Origin: Massilia glaciei
Lineage (GTDB): Bacteria > Pseudomonadota > Gammaproteobacteria > Burkholderiales > Burkholderiaceae_D
Length of the DNA stretch: 33,757 nucleotides
Direction of reading: 5' to 3'
Assembly: GCF_003011895.2 (NCBI RefSeq)
Contig: NZ_PXWF02000269.1
Coordinates: 1-33,757 of the forward strand
A model generated the notes under the pieces. That model was not told the DNA's origin and made no database searches. It worked only from the letters and a program-made list of their open reading frames with translations. Positions within the stretch are counted from its first letter, which is position 1, and every line of letters starts with the position of its first letter. Shown here in pieces: positions 13,822-21,531 of this stretch. Made by a program: the position numbers and the translations under genes.

Positions 13822-14771
13822 AGCAGCATCCCCGTGCGCTCGCGCGCGCCGAACATGAAGTCGACGCCCGACAAGCTTTTGGCGGCGCGCAGCCAGGTCC
13901 ACCAGTGCACCTCGTTGGGCGCGTCCTGTTTGAGCGCGCGCAGGCGGTAGCCGGGCACGCGCACATGCATGTGGTGCAGCTCGTGGGCGTCGACGTGCAG
14001 CAGAAGCCACGACAACCAGCGCGGCAGGCGCAGCGAACGGGTGTTCGCTTGCTGTTCCATGTTGGAGAACGGCGCGACGCGCTCGCCGCCGGCGCGCCGG
14101 GTCGGCATGTGCGTGTGCTGGCTCACCAACAACAAGTCCTGGAACGCGAGCGACAGCAGCAAGCCGCCGCCGACAAGGCCCAGCGCGTCGCCCGGACCGA
14201 ACCATGCCAACAGGGCGGCGTAGGCAAGCAGGAAGGCCAGATTTTCGACGCGTATCCGGCGCATCAAGGCGGGCGTGAAGTGGCGCGAAAGGCGCGGCGT
14301 GTTCCAGAAATTCTGCACGCGGTACAGCAGCGAGAACAGCGGCAGTCCGGTGCGCCAGGCGCCGTTGATGATCCAGCGTTCGTAGCGCGCCACCGGGCGC
14401 GGCACCAGCGCCATGGTGGTCAGATCGCGGTCCTGCCAGCCGGTCCAGACGTGGTGGTAGGCGTGCACCTGGCGCCACGCGGTCCAGGGAATGAGCGCCA
14501 TGAAAGCCGCCACAACGCCGGCGGCCCGGTTCAGCCAGCGGCTGCGGAACAGGTTGCGGTGCCCGCACTCGTGCAGCAGCACGAACCAGAGGGTGAGGCC
14601 GAGCGCGAGCAGAAGCTGGCCGGCGGACCAGGCCCAGCCGTTATCGAGCGTTGCGAGCAGCGCCCCGCCCGCGCTCAGCGCCAGCGCCAGCGCAAAGTGC
14701 AGCAGACCGCGCGCGTCGGATGGCGCGAGGGCGTGATCGGGGTCGTCGTGGGGGCGGTTGGCGAGGTTCAT
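13818..14771 (-). CDS. Membrane fatty acid desaturase-like di-iron protein
   Basis: The 317-residue protein is an integral-membrane desaturase/hydroxylase. The three histidine boxes are intact: HECGH (67-71), HAYHH (103-107) and HELHH (263-267), with an extra QHTH at 218-221. These ligate the di-iron centre that inserts a double bond or hydroxyl into a lipid chain. Four or more membrane segments surround them. The ATG at 14771 gives the usual N-terminus. An in-frame ATG at 14822 would add 17 residues and cannot be excluded, but a perfect palindrome sits between the two, better placed as an upstream regulatory site. It is the first gene of the operon and overlaps the CarS-like gene by 4 bases. 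The substrate (fatty acid, carotenoid-type or other lipid) is not evident. Confidence 0.9.
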   Translation of the reverse strand: MNLANRPHDDPDHALAPSDARGLLHFALALALSAGGALLATLDNGWAWSAGQLLLALGLTLWFVLLHECGHRNLFRSRWLNRAAGVVAAFMALIPWTAWRQVHAYHHVWTGWQDRDLTTMALVPRPVARYERWIINGAWRTGLPLFSLLYRVQNFWNTPRLSRHFTPALMRRIRVENLAFLLAYAALLAWFGPGDALGLVGGGLLLSLAFQDLLLVSQHTHMPTRRAGGERVAPFSNMEQQANTRSLRLPRWLSWLLLHVDAHELHHMHVRVPGYRLRALKQDAPNEVHWWTWLRAAKSLSGVDFMFGARERTGMLL

Positions 14772-14789
14772 GGAGGCGGCGGGCAAAGA

Positions 14790-14802
14790 GGACTTAAAGT
14801 CC
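14790..14802 (-). promoter_or_regulatory. 13-bp palindrome upstream of the desaturase operon
   Basis: ggacttaaagtcc is a palindrome with one central base, 19-31 bases upstream of the ATG at 14771. Its position fits an operator for the operon if that start is right. No regulator gene is next to it, so the role is a guess. Confidence 0.35.
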
Positions 14803-15033
14803 AGTATTGCATGTCCATCCATGAAGTTTTGTTAGCTTCGCGGCGGTGTGGATCGCGGTGCTTTTGGTACCGCACGGCGATACTTTGGAGGGATGATCAA
14901 GTGCGCAGGCGCGCGTTTGCGCCAATCGGCGCGGGCGAAAAACGGCGAGGATGGAGAAGGAAGCAGAAGCAGAGGAAGCAGAAGAAGCAGCGCTAGAAAT
15001 AGCGAAGGTGAAGAACCCACAAAACCAAACCAA

Positions 15034-15129
15034 CATCGTCCTCGCGGAGGCGGCGAGGCATGCCTCGCCCCCATAGTACGCTTGCTCAAAGCAACTGATC
15101 TATGGGTCCCCGCCTCCGCGAGGACGATG
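15034..15129. repeat. 96-bp palindromic repeat element, copy 1
   Basis: The outer arms catcgtcctcgcggaggcg (15034-15052) and its exact reverse complement (15111-15129) enclose an inner perfect palindrome gcgaggcatgcctcgc (15053-15068) and a second pair ccatag/ctatgg (15071-15076 and 15100-15105). A second copy of the same length lies at 18543-18638 in inverted orientation. The inner stem differs between copies but keeps pairing. It resembles REP/BIME or small MITE-type elements. No transposase is in the window. Confidence 0.8.
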
Positions 15130-15164
15130 GGGTGGTATGCGGAATTTTGCGTTGCTTTGACGGA

Positions 15165-15181
15165 CGCCGGCAGCGCCGACG
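15165..15181 (-). terminator. Weak GC-rich stem after flgL
   Basis: CGTCGGC-GCT-GCCGGCG on the - strand forms a seven-pair stem (one G-U) 8 bases past the flgL stop. No T-run follows, so it is at best a weak or Rho-assisted terminator. The palindromic element beyond it may add to termination. Confidence 0.3.
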
Positions 15182-15188
15182 CTTTGCC

Positions 15189-16412
15189 TCAACCGATATA
15201 GTTAAACAGCGACAAGCCCGACAATGCCTTGAACGACTTTTGCGCCGCCTCGAGCGTGAACTGCTGCTGCGTGAACAGCGAGATCGTCTTGACCATGTCG
15301 ATCTCCTGCAAACCGGCCAGCGTGGCCGCGTACTGGATGTTGAGGTCCTCGCCGCTGCTGTCGAGATTGTCGAGCTCGGCCATGCGCGAACCGACCGACG
15401 ATTGCACCGACAGCACGCCGTCGAGCGCGCTCGCGAGGTTGACGCCGCCCTCGGCCAGGTTGGCCGTCATGCGGGCGCGCCCGGCGGCGTCGCTGGCCGG
15501 CGCGCGCAGGCTGGCGATCAGCTTGTCGAGCGTTTCGAACACGGTCTGCTTGGTGCTCGGGCCGACCGTGACGACGTCCCCGTCGGCCGGGCTGCCCGCC
15601 ACGTCGAAGCTCATGCCCTTGAAGTTGATCGCCTGCCCGCTCACGAACGGCATGGCCGCGTTGGCCGGCGGCGGCGGCACCGCCACGTTCTGGCCGTCGG
15701 TGATGGTGTAGGTCGTCACGCCCGCGGCGACCGCGAAGGTGAGCTTGTAATTGTCGCGCGCGAACTCAGCGGCGTTGTTCACGCTGCCGGCCGACACCAC
15801 CAGCGCGGCGCCGTTGGCCGGGTCGGCGCGCGTGACGAAGCTGCCGTTGCCGGTCGGATTGCTCAAAAATACCGCGCTGCCCGGGTCGCCCATCGGGATC
15901 TGGCGCTGGCCGCCGATCTGGATCTGGCGCACGCCCTGGTCGCCCTCGTAGGCGATGCCTTCGGCGCTGCGCACGAACGGCGGGCTCGACGAGCGGAAGC
16001 CGCCGAACAGGTAGCCGCCCAGGCCGTCGCCGCTGTTGGCCAGCGCCAGCAGTTCTTCGCGGTGCGAGGCGATCTGGTCGGCCAGGCCGTTGCGGTCGGC
16101 CTGGTTGAGCGCGCCGTTGCCGGCGGCCACCGCGAGCGTCTGCACGTTCTGCAACACGTCGGTGGCGCCGGCGAGCGCGCTTTCCTCGAGCGCGAGCGCG
16201 CCGCGCACGTTCTGGCGGTTGGTGGCGAACTGGGTGTTGACCGCCTGCGCCTGGGTCACCTCCAAAGCGCGGGCCGAGGCGATCGGATCGTCCGCCGGGG
16301 TCAGCATGCGGCGGTTGGTCGCCAGCTGCTGCTGGGTCTTGGCCATCTGCGACTGCAAGGTGCCGAGCTGGCTGGTGCCGGCCTCGAACATGGAACTGGT
16401 GCTGATACGCAT
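15189..16412 (-). CDS. flgL: FlgL, hook-filament junction protein
   Basis: FlgL (HAP3) is the second junction protein joining hook and filament; it is exported by the flagellar system and chaperoned by FlgN. The 407-residue product begins MRISTSSMFEAGTSQL with QMAKTQQQLATNRRMLTPADDPIASARALEV, the conserved N-terminal D0/D1 helix shared with flagellin. It ends with the matching C-terminal helix (FTLEAAQKSFKALSGLSLFNYIG). The middle is the variable outer domain. The ATG at 16412 has AAGGA six bases upstream. It follows flgK with a 44-base gap holding a strong hairpin and is probably read from the sigma-28 promoter before flgK. Confidence 0.97.
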   Translation of the reverse strand: MRISTSSMFEAGTSQLGTLQSQMAKTQQQLATNRRMLTPADDPIASARALEVTQAQAVNTQFATNRQNVRGALALEESALAGATDVLQNVQTLAVAAGNGALNQADRNGLADQIASHREELLALANSGDGLGGYLFGGFRSSSPPFVRSAEGIAYEGDQGVRQIQIGGQRQIPMGDPGSAVFLSNPTGNGSFVTRADPANGAALVVSAGSVNNAAEFARDNYKLTFAVAAGVTTYTITDGQNVAVPPPPANAAMPFVSGQAINFKGMSFDVAGSPADGDVVTVGPSTKQTVFETLDKLIASLRAPASDAAGRARMTANLAEGGVNLASALDGVLSVQSSVGSRMAELDNLDSSGEDLNIQYAATLAGLQEIDMVKTISLFTQQQFTLEAAQKSFKALSGLSLFNYIG

Positions 16413-16425
16413 GGTGATCCTTTCG

Positions 16426-16454
16426 GCCGGTGCGCCGCCATTGGCGGCGCCGGC
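16426..16454 (-). promoter_or_regulatory. Strong hairpin between flgK and flgL
   Basis: An 8-bp perfect GC stem (16432-16439 with 16443-16450, loop of three) is extended by gccg/cggc with a small bulge. It fills the gap between the flgK stop and the flgL ribosome site (AAGGA). It could lower read-through or protect the upstream mRNA end and so set the FlgK:FlgL ratio; that role is inference. Confidence 0.5.
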
Positions 16455-16456
16455 AA

Positions 16457-18418
16457 TTAGCTTCCGAGTGAGAGCAGCGTATCGAACATCTCGCTGGACG
16501 CCTGCATCAGCTTGCCCGCGGCCTGGTAGGCCTGCTGGTACTTGAGCAGGTTGGCGGCCTCCTCGTCGAGGTTCACGCCCGACACCTCGCCCTGCGACCT
16601 GCGCGCCTGCGCCAGCATGGTTTCGCTGGCGGCGCTTTTGACCTGCGTCTCGCGCGTCTTGTTGCCGACAAAGCTGACCATCTCCGCGTACGCGGACTGG
16701 AACGTGCCGTTGCCGCCGTCGAACACGCCGGCCGTCTGCAGGGCCCCGAGCGCGCGCATGTTGCGGTTGTCGCTCGAGTTGCCGTTGCCGGCGGCGACGG
16801 TGAACACGTCGCCGCTGTCGGGCGCGCCGCTCAAGGCCACGCTCAGGCCGCCGCTGCTGACGGTGGCGCCGCTGGCGGCCGAATACGAGATCAGCTCGCC
16901 GGCCGCGTATTGCGTCGGCACCCCGCCCACCGTGACGGTCACGGGCGCGGTGGCGGTGAACTGGCGCCCGCCGCCGGCCGGGGTCGAGAAGGTTAGCTTG
17001 AGCGGCGCGGCCAGCGGCGCGTCCATGTAGGCCGATCCGTAGACGGCCTCGCCGATCTTGCCCGAGCCGGTGTTTTGCAATTGCGCCTCGGACACCACGG
17101 CAGCGGCGGCGGCGATCTTGCCGCGGTCGCTGATGGCCATGCCGAATTCGGACGCGCCGTTGATCGTCGGGCGCACCGAGTAGCTGTCGCCGGCGCTCGC
17201 GCCCCCGGTGATGGTGTAGGCGACGCCGTCGATGATCTGGGCCGCGGTCTGCGGATACGGCACGATTTTGGTCTGGGTGTTGTCGGACAGGCGCGTGACG
17301 ACGAAGTCGGCGCCGTCGTACTGCACCTTGTAGTCGCTCTGGGTCAGCTTGGTGGCGTCGACCAGTTCGGCCTTGACGCTGGTGGTGCTGGCGGGGTTGT
17401 TGGTCTCGCTCGCGCCGACGAACGGCGCGCCGACCTTGAAGAACGCGGCGCCGGCCTGGCCTGCCTGGTCGAGGCCGAGCCCGTGCTGCGCGTTGAACGA
17501 CAGGGCGACGCCGGCGGCCACGCGGCCGAGCCGGCTCTGGGCCTGGTCGAGCGCGGTGCTGCGGAACTCGAGCAGGCCGCCCAGCTCGCCGCCCTTGATG
17601 GTGCCGTCGGCCATGCGCTGGGGCTGGCCGCCGCTGATGTACGCGACCTCGATGCGCGAGCTGTCGGTGGCCGACGGGACCGCCGCGAGGCTGAACGCGC
17701 GCGCGCCCACCACCAGCGGCTGGCCGCTGCCGATCGACACGGTCACGGTGTTGCGTTCGCTGGGGACGACGGTGGTCTTGACGTGCGTGTTCAGTTCGGC
17801 GATGAGCTGGTCGCGCGCGTCGAGCAGGTCGTTGGGCATGCGCCCCGGGTTCGCACTGTTTTGCGAGATCTGTTCGTTGAGCGCGGCGATCTGGGTCGAA
17901 TACGAATTGATCGCGTTCACGTTCGAGCCGATCTGCGCGTTGACGTTGCCGCGCAACTCTTGCAAGCGCGCGTCGATGCCCTGGAAGCGCGAGGCCAGCG
18001 ATTCGCCGGCCGAGAGCATGCCCTGGCGCGCCACGTTCGAGGTCGGCGCCGAGCTCAGGTCCTGCACCGACTTGAAGAAGCCCTGCAGCGCAGGCGACAG
18101 GCCCGTGGTCGGGTCGGCCATGAGGTTGTCTACCTGGCTGATCTGGGTGTAGAAGGAGTTGAGCGAACTGGTGGTGGCCTGGGCCTGGCGCACCTGGCCG
18201 TTGAGGAAGGCGTCGGAGTAGCGCTTGATCTCGGAGACGTCAGTGCCGTTGCCGATGAAGCCGAAGCCCAGGTCCTGGCCGAACGCGGTGCCCTGCACCA
18301 CCGTCTGGCGGCTGTAGCCGGCCACGTTGGCGTTGGCGATGTTGTGCCCGGTAGTGGTCAGGCCCGCTTGCGCCGCGAACAGCGCGCTTTTACCGACGTT
18401 GAGTATGTTTCCAGCCAT
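16457..18418 (-). CDS. flgK: FlgK, hook-filament junction protein
   Basis: FlgK (HAP1) is the first junction protein on the hook tip. The 653-residue product has the conserved N-terminal rod-like region (NILNVGKSALFAAQAGLTTTGHNIANANVAGYSRQ) and the FlgK-specific SLNSFYTQISQVDNLMADPTTGLSPALQGFF. A long variable middle with many Thr/Ser/Gly strands follows. The C-terminal helix SGVNLDEEAANLLKYQQAYQAAGKLMQASSEMFDTLLSL is the family hallmark. A sigma-28-type promoter lies 28-54 bases upstream of the ATG, which agrees with late expression. The flgJ gene is separated by 253 bases holding the second palindromic element. Confidence 0.98.
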   Translation of the reverse strand: MAGNILNVGKSALFAAQAGLTTTGHNIANANVAGYSRQTVVQGTAFGQDLGFGFIGNGTDVSEIKRYSDAFLNGQVRQAQATTSSLNSFYTQISQVDNLMADPTTGLSPALQGFFKSVQDLSSAPTSNVARQGMLSAGESLASRFQGIDARLQELRGNVNAQIGSNVNAINSYSTQIAALNEQISQNSANPGRMPNDLLDARDQLIAELNTHVKTTVVPSERNTVTVSIGSGQPLVVGARAFSLAAVPSATDSSRIEVAYISGGQPQRMADGTIKGGELGGLLEFRSTALDQAQSRLGRVAAGVALSFNAQHGLGLDQAGQAGAAFFKVGAPFVGASETNNPASTTSVKAELVDATKLTQSDYKVQYDGADFVVTRLSDNTQTKIVPYPQTAAQIIDGVAYTITGGASAGDSYSVRPTINGASEFGMAISDRGKIAAAAAVVSEAQLQNTGSGKIGEAVYGSAYMDAPLAAPLKLTFSTPAGGGRQFTATAPVTVTVGGVPTQYAAGELISYSAASGATVSSGGLSVALSGAPDSGDVFTVAAGNGNSSDNRNMRALGALQTAGVFDGGNGTFQSAYAEMVSFVGNKTRETQVKSAASETMLAQARRSQGEVSGVNLDEEAANLLKYQQAYQAAGKLMQASSEMFDTLLSLGS

Positions 18419-18445
18419 GATAGTTTCTTCCTAGAGTTACGCTAG

Positions 18446-18472
18446 TCTACGGCAGGAACAGCCGGAACTTTA
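18446..18472 (-). promoter_or_regulatory. Sigma-28 (FliA) promoter of flgKL
   Basis: On the - strand TAAAGTTC (18472-18465), an 11-base spacer, and GCCGTAGA (18453-18446) match the sigma-28 consensus TAAAGTTT-N11-GCCGATAA in 7 of 8 and 5 of 8 positions with exact spacing. It lies just before flgK. The same pattern stands before flgM. Confidence 0.82.
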
Positions 18473-18542
18473 GCTTGCGCCCTGGAACCATGTCGTTTTT
18501 GCATCTATGTTTCCCGATACCGCAACTCTTAACAAACCACTA

Positions 18543-18638
18543 CATCGTCCTCGCGGAGGCGGGGACCCATAGAACGTCTGCTATAAGCAACTGTTCTATG
18601 GGGGTGGCGCATGCGCCACCGCCTCCGCGAGGACGATG
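18543..18638. repeat. 96-bp palindromic repeat element, copy 2 (inverted)
   Basis: This copy starts catcgtcctcgcggaggcgg and ends with the reverse complement of those arms at 18620-18638. Relative to copy 1 the arms are swapped: the inner palindrome (gtggcgcatgcgccac on the reverse strand) is now on the right. Total length is exactly 96, as in copy 1. It lies between flgJ and the flgK promoter. Confidence 0.8.
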
Positions 18639-18671
18639 TGTGGGGTTTGCTTATTTCAGCGGTCATCGCAA

Positions 18672-19709
18672 TCACCCCAGCGACTGCCGGATGATCCGGC
18701 TGAGCTTCTCGCCGTAGCGCGGATCGGTCGCGTACCCCGCCTTTTGCAAGCCGTGCGCGAAGCTGCTCGCGTCGCCGGCGGCGGCCAGCACCTTCTCGTA
18801 GCGCGGATTGGTGCTGATCATCCGCGCAAAATCATTAAAACTGTCGGCATAGCTGTCATAGGCGCGGAAGCGCTCGACCCGCGTCTGCGGCACCCCGTTC
18901 ACATATTCGGTCGTGGTCGCGGTGGCGACCCTGCCCTTCCACCCCGGCCCGGCCTTGATGCCAAACAGATTGTGGCTGGCGCTGCCGTCCGCGTTCTGGA
19001 TCTCGCGTTTGCCCCAGCCCGATTCCAGCGCGGCCTGGCCCAGCATGAATTTGGCCGGGATGCCCGACACGCGGCTGGCCTCCTCGGCGTGGCCGCCCAA
19101 CTTGTTCTGGAACGCGCGCACATGCTCCTGCTGCGACGCCAGACGCGGGCCGTCCTGCAACTGCGCCGCCGACCAGGCCGGCCCGGCCGGCGCAGCCGGC
19201 AGCACGCCCGCGAGCGCGTCCTTGATAATCGGGTGCATCTTGAACACGTCCGTGTACGGCACGCCCGCGCCCGGCTGCTTGACGGAATCGCCGCCGATCG
19301 CCAGCGCCTGCGCGTTGACTGGCTCGGCAAGGAATTGCTGCGGCATGCCACGCCCTTGCGCGACGGACCCGCCTTCGCCGGGGCCAACGTCCCTGCCCCC
19401 AAGGGCCTGGCTCGACAATTGCCGGATCAGCACATCGGCCAGCCCGACCCCGCGCTTGGCCAGGTTCTCGCTGGTCTGCTGGTCGAGCATCGAGGTGAAC
19501 ATCTTGCTCTGCTCGCTGTCGAACATGCCGTCCTGCGGCGTCGCCGCGCGCATGCTCTTCATCATCATGTTGATGAACATCGCCTCGAACTGGGTCGAGG
19601 CCGCCTTCAGGGCGTCCGGCGAGCCCGCCTTGGCCGACGCCTTGAGCGCGCCGAGGCCCTGGCTGTCGAACGCGAGGCGGCTGCTTAGGTCGTGCTTGAG
19701 GCTGTCCAT
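18672..19709 (-). CDS. flgJ: FlgJ, rod-capping protein and peptidoglycan hydrolase
   Basis: FlgJ caps the growing rod and cuts a hole in peptidoglycan for it. The 345-residue product has both parts: an N-terminal rod-binding domain (about residues 1-105, with AASTQFEAMFINMMMKSMRAATP and the DVLIRQLS end), a linker (about 105-190), and a C-terminal glucosaminidase (GH73) domain. The last has MLGQAALESGWGKREI with the likely catalytic Glu229 and NLFGIKAGPGWKGR, then YDSYADSFNDFARMI. The ATG at 19709 has AGGAG that overlaps the flgI stop region, nine bases beyond the end of flgI, so the two genes are coupled. Confidence 0.97.
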   Translation of the reverse strand: MDSLKHDLSSRLAFDSQGLGALKASAKAGSPDALKAASTQFEAMFINMMMKSMRAATPQDGMFDSEQSKMFTSMLDQQTSENLAKRGVGLADVLIRQLSSQALGGRDVGPGEGGSVAQGRGMPQQFLAEPVNAQALAIGGDSVKQPGAGVPYTDVFKMHPIIKDALAGVLPAAPAGPAWSAAQLQDGPRLASQQEHVRAFQNKLGGHAEEASRVSGIPAKFMLGQAALESGWGKREIQNADGSASHNLFGIKAGPGWKGRVATATTTEYVNGVPQTRVERFRAYDSYADSFNDFARMISTNPRYEKVLAAAGDASSFAHGLQKAGYATDPRYGEKLSRIIRQSLG

Positions 19710-19718
19710 GTGGCGCTC

Positions 19719-20834
19719 CTAGATGATCTCGAGTTCGGCGCGCAGCGAACCGGCCGCCTTGAGCGCCTGCAGAATCGACAGCAGGTCCTGGGGCGAGGCC
19801 CCGATCGCGTTCATCGCCTTGACCACCTCGGCGAGCGAGGCGCCGCCCTTGACGTTGATGACCTTGCCCGGCTCCTTCCGCAGGTCGACCTGCGGGCTCT
19901 GGACGACCACGGTGCGCCCGCCCGACAGGGGGCGCGGCTGGCTGACCAGGGTGTCGGTGCCGATCGTGACCGACAGGTTGCCGTGCGAAATGGCGCAGTT
20001 CTCGAGCGTGACCGACTGGTTCATCACGACCGAGCCGGTGCGCGCGTTCATGATGACCTTGGCGGCGGTGCGCGCCGGATTGACCTCGAGGCCCTCGAGC
20101 ACGCCCAAAAACGCGACCCGCTGGTCGCTGCTCGAGGGCGAGCGCACGCGGATCACGCGCGCGTCCTGGGCGCTGGCGATGCCGGCCCCGAAATGGTCGT
20201 TGATGGCCGTGACCACGCGCGAGGCGGTGGTGAAGTCGGTGCTGTTGAGTTCGAGCGTGATCTGCTGGTTTTCGCCCAGCACCGAGGGCACCGCGCGCTC
20301 TACCGTCGCGCCGCCCGAGATGCGGCCCACGCTCAGGTGGTTGACCTGCACCTGCGCGCCGCCGGCCGCGGCGCCGGCGCCGCCGACCACGAGGTTGCCC
20401 TGGGCCATGCCGTAGACCTGGCCGTCCGCGCCCTTGAGCGGGGTCATCAGCAAGGTGCCGCCGCGCAGGCTCTTGGCGTTGCCCATCGACGAGACCGTGA
20501 TGTCGAGCGTCTGGCCGGGCTGCGCGAACGGCGGCAGCGAGGCGGTGACGGTGACGGCGGCCACGTTTTTCAGTTGCAAGGTAGCGCCCGGCGGCAGGTT
20601 CACGCCCATCTGCTGGAGCATCGACACCACCGACTGCACCGTGAACGGGGTCTGGGTGGTCTGGTCGCCGGTGCCGTCGAGGCCGACGACGATGCCGTAG
20701 CCCATCAGTTGGTTGTGGCGCACGCCGGCGATGCTGGCCAGGTCCTTGATGCGCTCGGCCTGCGCCGGCTGCGCGCCCAGCAGGGCTGCGAGCAGGGTGG
20801 CGGCGAGGATGGTCGATGGGCGGCGCATGGGCAT
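19719..20834 (-). CDS. flgI: FlgI, flagellar P-ring protein
   Basis: FlgI forms the periplasmic P-ring around the rod in the peptidoglycan layer. The 371-residue product has a signal peptide (residues 1-26, cleavage after PAQA) and then ERIKDLASIAGVRHNQLMGYGIVVGLDGTGDQ, the conserved start of mature FlgI. Further motifs include NVAAVTVTASLPPFAQPGQ, GGTLLMTPLKG and the C-terminal ASLAEVVKAMNAIGASPQDLLSILQALK. The ATG at 20834 has AAGG seven bases upstream; a second ATG at 20828 is possible. The gene follows flgH by 17 bases. Confidence 0.98.
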   Translation of the reverse strand: MPMRRPSTILAATLLAALLGAQPAQAERIKDLASIAGVRHNQLMGYGIVVGLDGTGDQTTQTPFTVQSVVSMLQQMGVNLPPGATLQLKNVAAVTVTASLPPFAQPGQTLDITVSSMGNAKSLRGGTLLMTPLKGADGQVYGMAQGNLVVGGAGAAAGGAQVQVNHLSVGRISGGATVERAVPSVLGENQQITLELNSTDFTTASRVVTAINDHFGAGIASAQDARVIRVRSPSSSDQRVAFLGVLEGLEVNPARTAAKVIMNARTGSVVMNQSVTLENCAISHGNLSVTIGTDTLVSQPRPLSGGRTVVVQSPQVDLRKEPGKVINVKGGASLAEVVKAMNAIGASPQDLLSILQALKAAGSLRAELEII

Positions 20835-20851
20835 GGTCTACCTTAAAGATC

Positions 20852-21517
20852 TTAGAACGGCAGCAAGGATTGGAAGAAGCGCGACACCATCGCCGTCACC
20901 TCGGCGCGGTCGACCTGGCTGTTGGTGCGGTATTCGACGCGCGCGTCGGCCACCTTGGTCGACGACACCGTGTTGCCGGCGCCGATGGTGTCGGGGCTGA
21001 CCATGCCCGAGAAGCGGATGAACTCGACGCCCTTGTTGAGCGCGATCTGCTTCTCGCCGGCGACGATCAGGTTGCCGTTGGCGAGCACCTCGGTGACGGT
21101 GACGGCGATGGTGCCGCTGAAGGTGTTGCTCGCGCTCTGGTTGTCGGCGTCGGCGAACTTGCTGCCGTTTTCGACCGCGACGTTGCCGCCGATGTACTTC
21201 TGGACCGGGCCCGGCACCTTGAAGCCGACCTCGCCCGACTTGTTGCCCGAGCTGGCGCCGGTCTTGAGGGCGGCGGTCTTCTCGACGATGTTAATGATGA
21301 GCAGGTCGCCGATGTGGCGCGCGCGCCGGTCCTCGAACATGGGGCGGTACGAGGCGAGCTGGTAGATCGCGCCGTTGGAAGCGGGCGCGTGCTCGACCAT
21401 CATCGGACGCGAGGTGGTCGGCTGCTGCACGATCGACGACGGCACGGCCGAGCAGCCGGCCAGCGCCAGCACCGAAGCGAGCACAGGAACAACGAGGGGG
21501 ATGAGTCGCGCTTGCAT
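20852..21517 (-). CDS. flgH: FlgH, flagellar L-ring lipoprotein
   Basis: FlgH forms the L-ring in the outer membrane. The 221-residue product has a lipoprotein signal with the lipobox LALAGC (Cys22 is the likely lipidation site). Mature motifs are RPMFEDRRARHIGDLLIINIVE, NTFSGTIAVTVTEVLANGNLIVAGEKQIALN, VEFIRFSGMVSPDTI and the end MVSRFFQSLLPF, all conserved in FlgH. The ATG at 21517 has GGAG about eight bases upstream. The frame stays open upstream into flgG but that part is shadow. It lies 14 bases after flgG. Confidence 0.98.
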   Translation of the reverse strand: MQARLIPLVVPVLASVLALAGCSAVPSSIVQQPTTSRPMMVEHAPASNGAIYQLASYRPMFEDRRARHIGDLLIINIVEKTAALKTGASSGNKSGEVGFKVPGPVQKYIGGNVAVENGSKFADADNQSASNTFSGTIAVTVTEVLANGNLIVAGEKQIALNKGVEFIRFSGMVSPDTIGAGNTVSSTKVADARVEYRTNSQVDRAEVTAMVSRFFQSLLPF

Positions 21518-21531
21518 GGTCGTGCTCCGTT

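Larger units (their letters stand above)
14772..15188. other. Intergenic region between the lipid-like operon and flgL
   Basis: This 417-base stretch holds no convincing gene. From left to right it has the palindrome at 14790-14802; a purine-rich tract at about 14950-14990; a small hairpin cgcta-gaaa-tagcg with a GNRA-type loop at 14991-15004; the 96-bp palindromic element at 15034-15129; and a short GC-rich stem beyond flgL. The promoter of the desaturase operon must lie in or upstream of the first 200 bases, but no consensus -35/-10 pair is obvious. Confidence 0.5.

Noticed and set aside
13220-13966. Upstream extension of the dikinase reading frame
   Set aside because: It runs into the CarS-like and desaturase genes in another frame and adds Arg/Ala-rich sequence; the ATG at 13219 with its ATGA overlap is the better start.
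17075-18445. Long + strand open frame (456 codons) opposite flgK
   Set aside because: It is antisense to a certain gene, is Arg/Ala/Gly-rich as expected of high-GC shadow frames, and has no family pattern.
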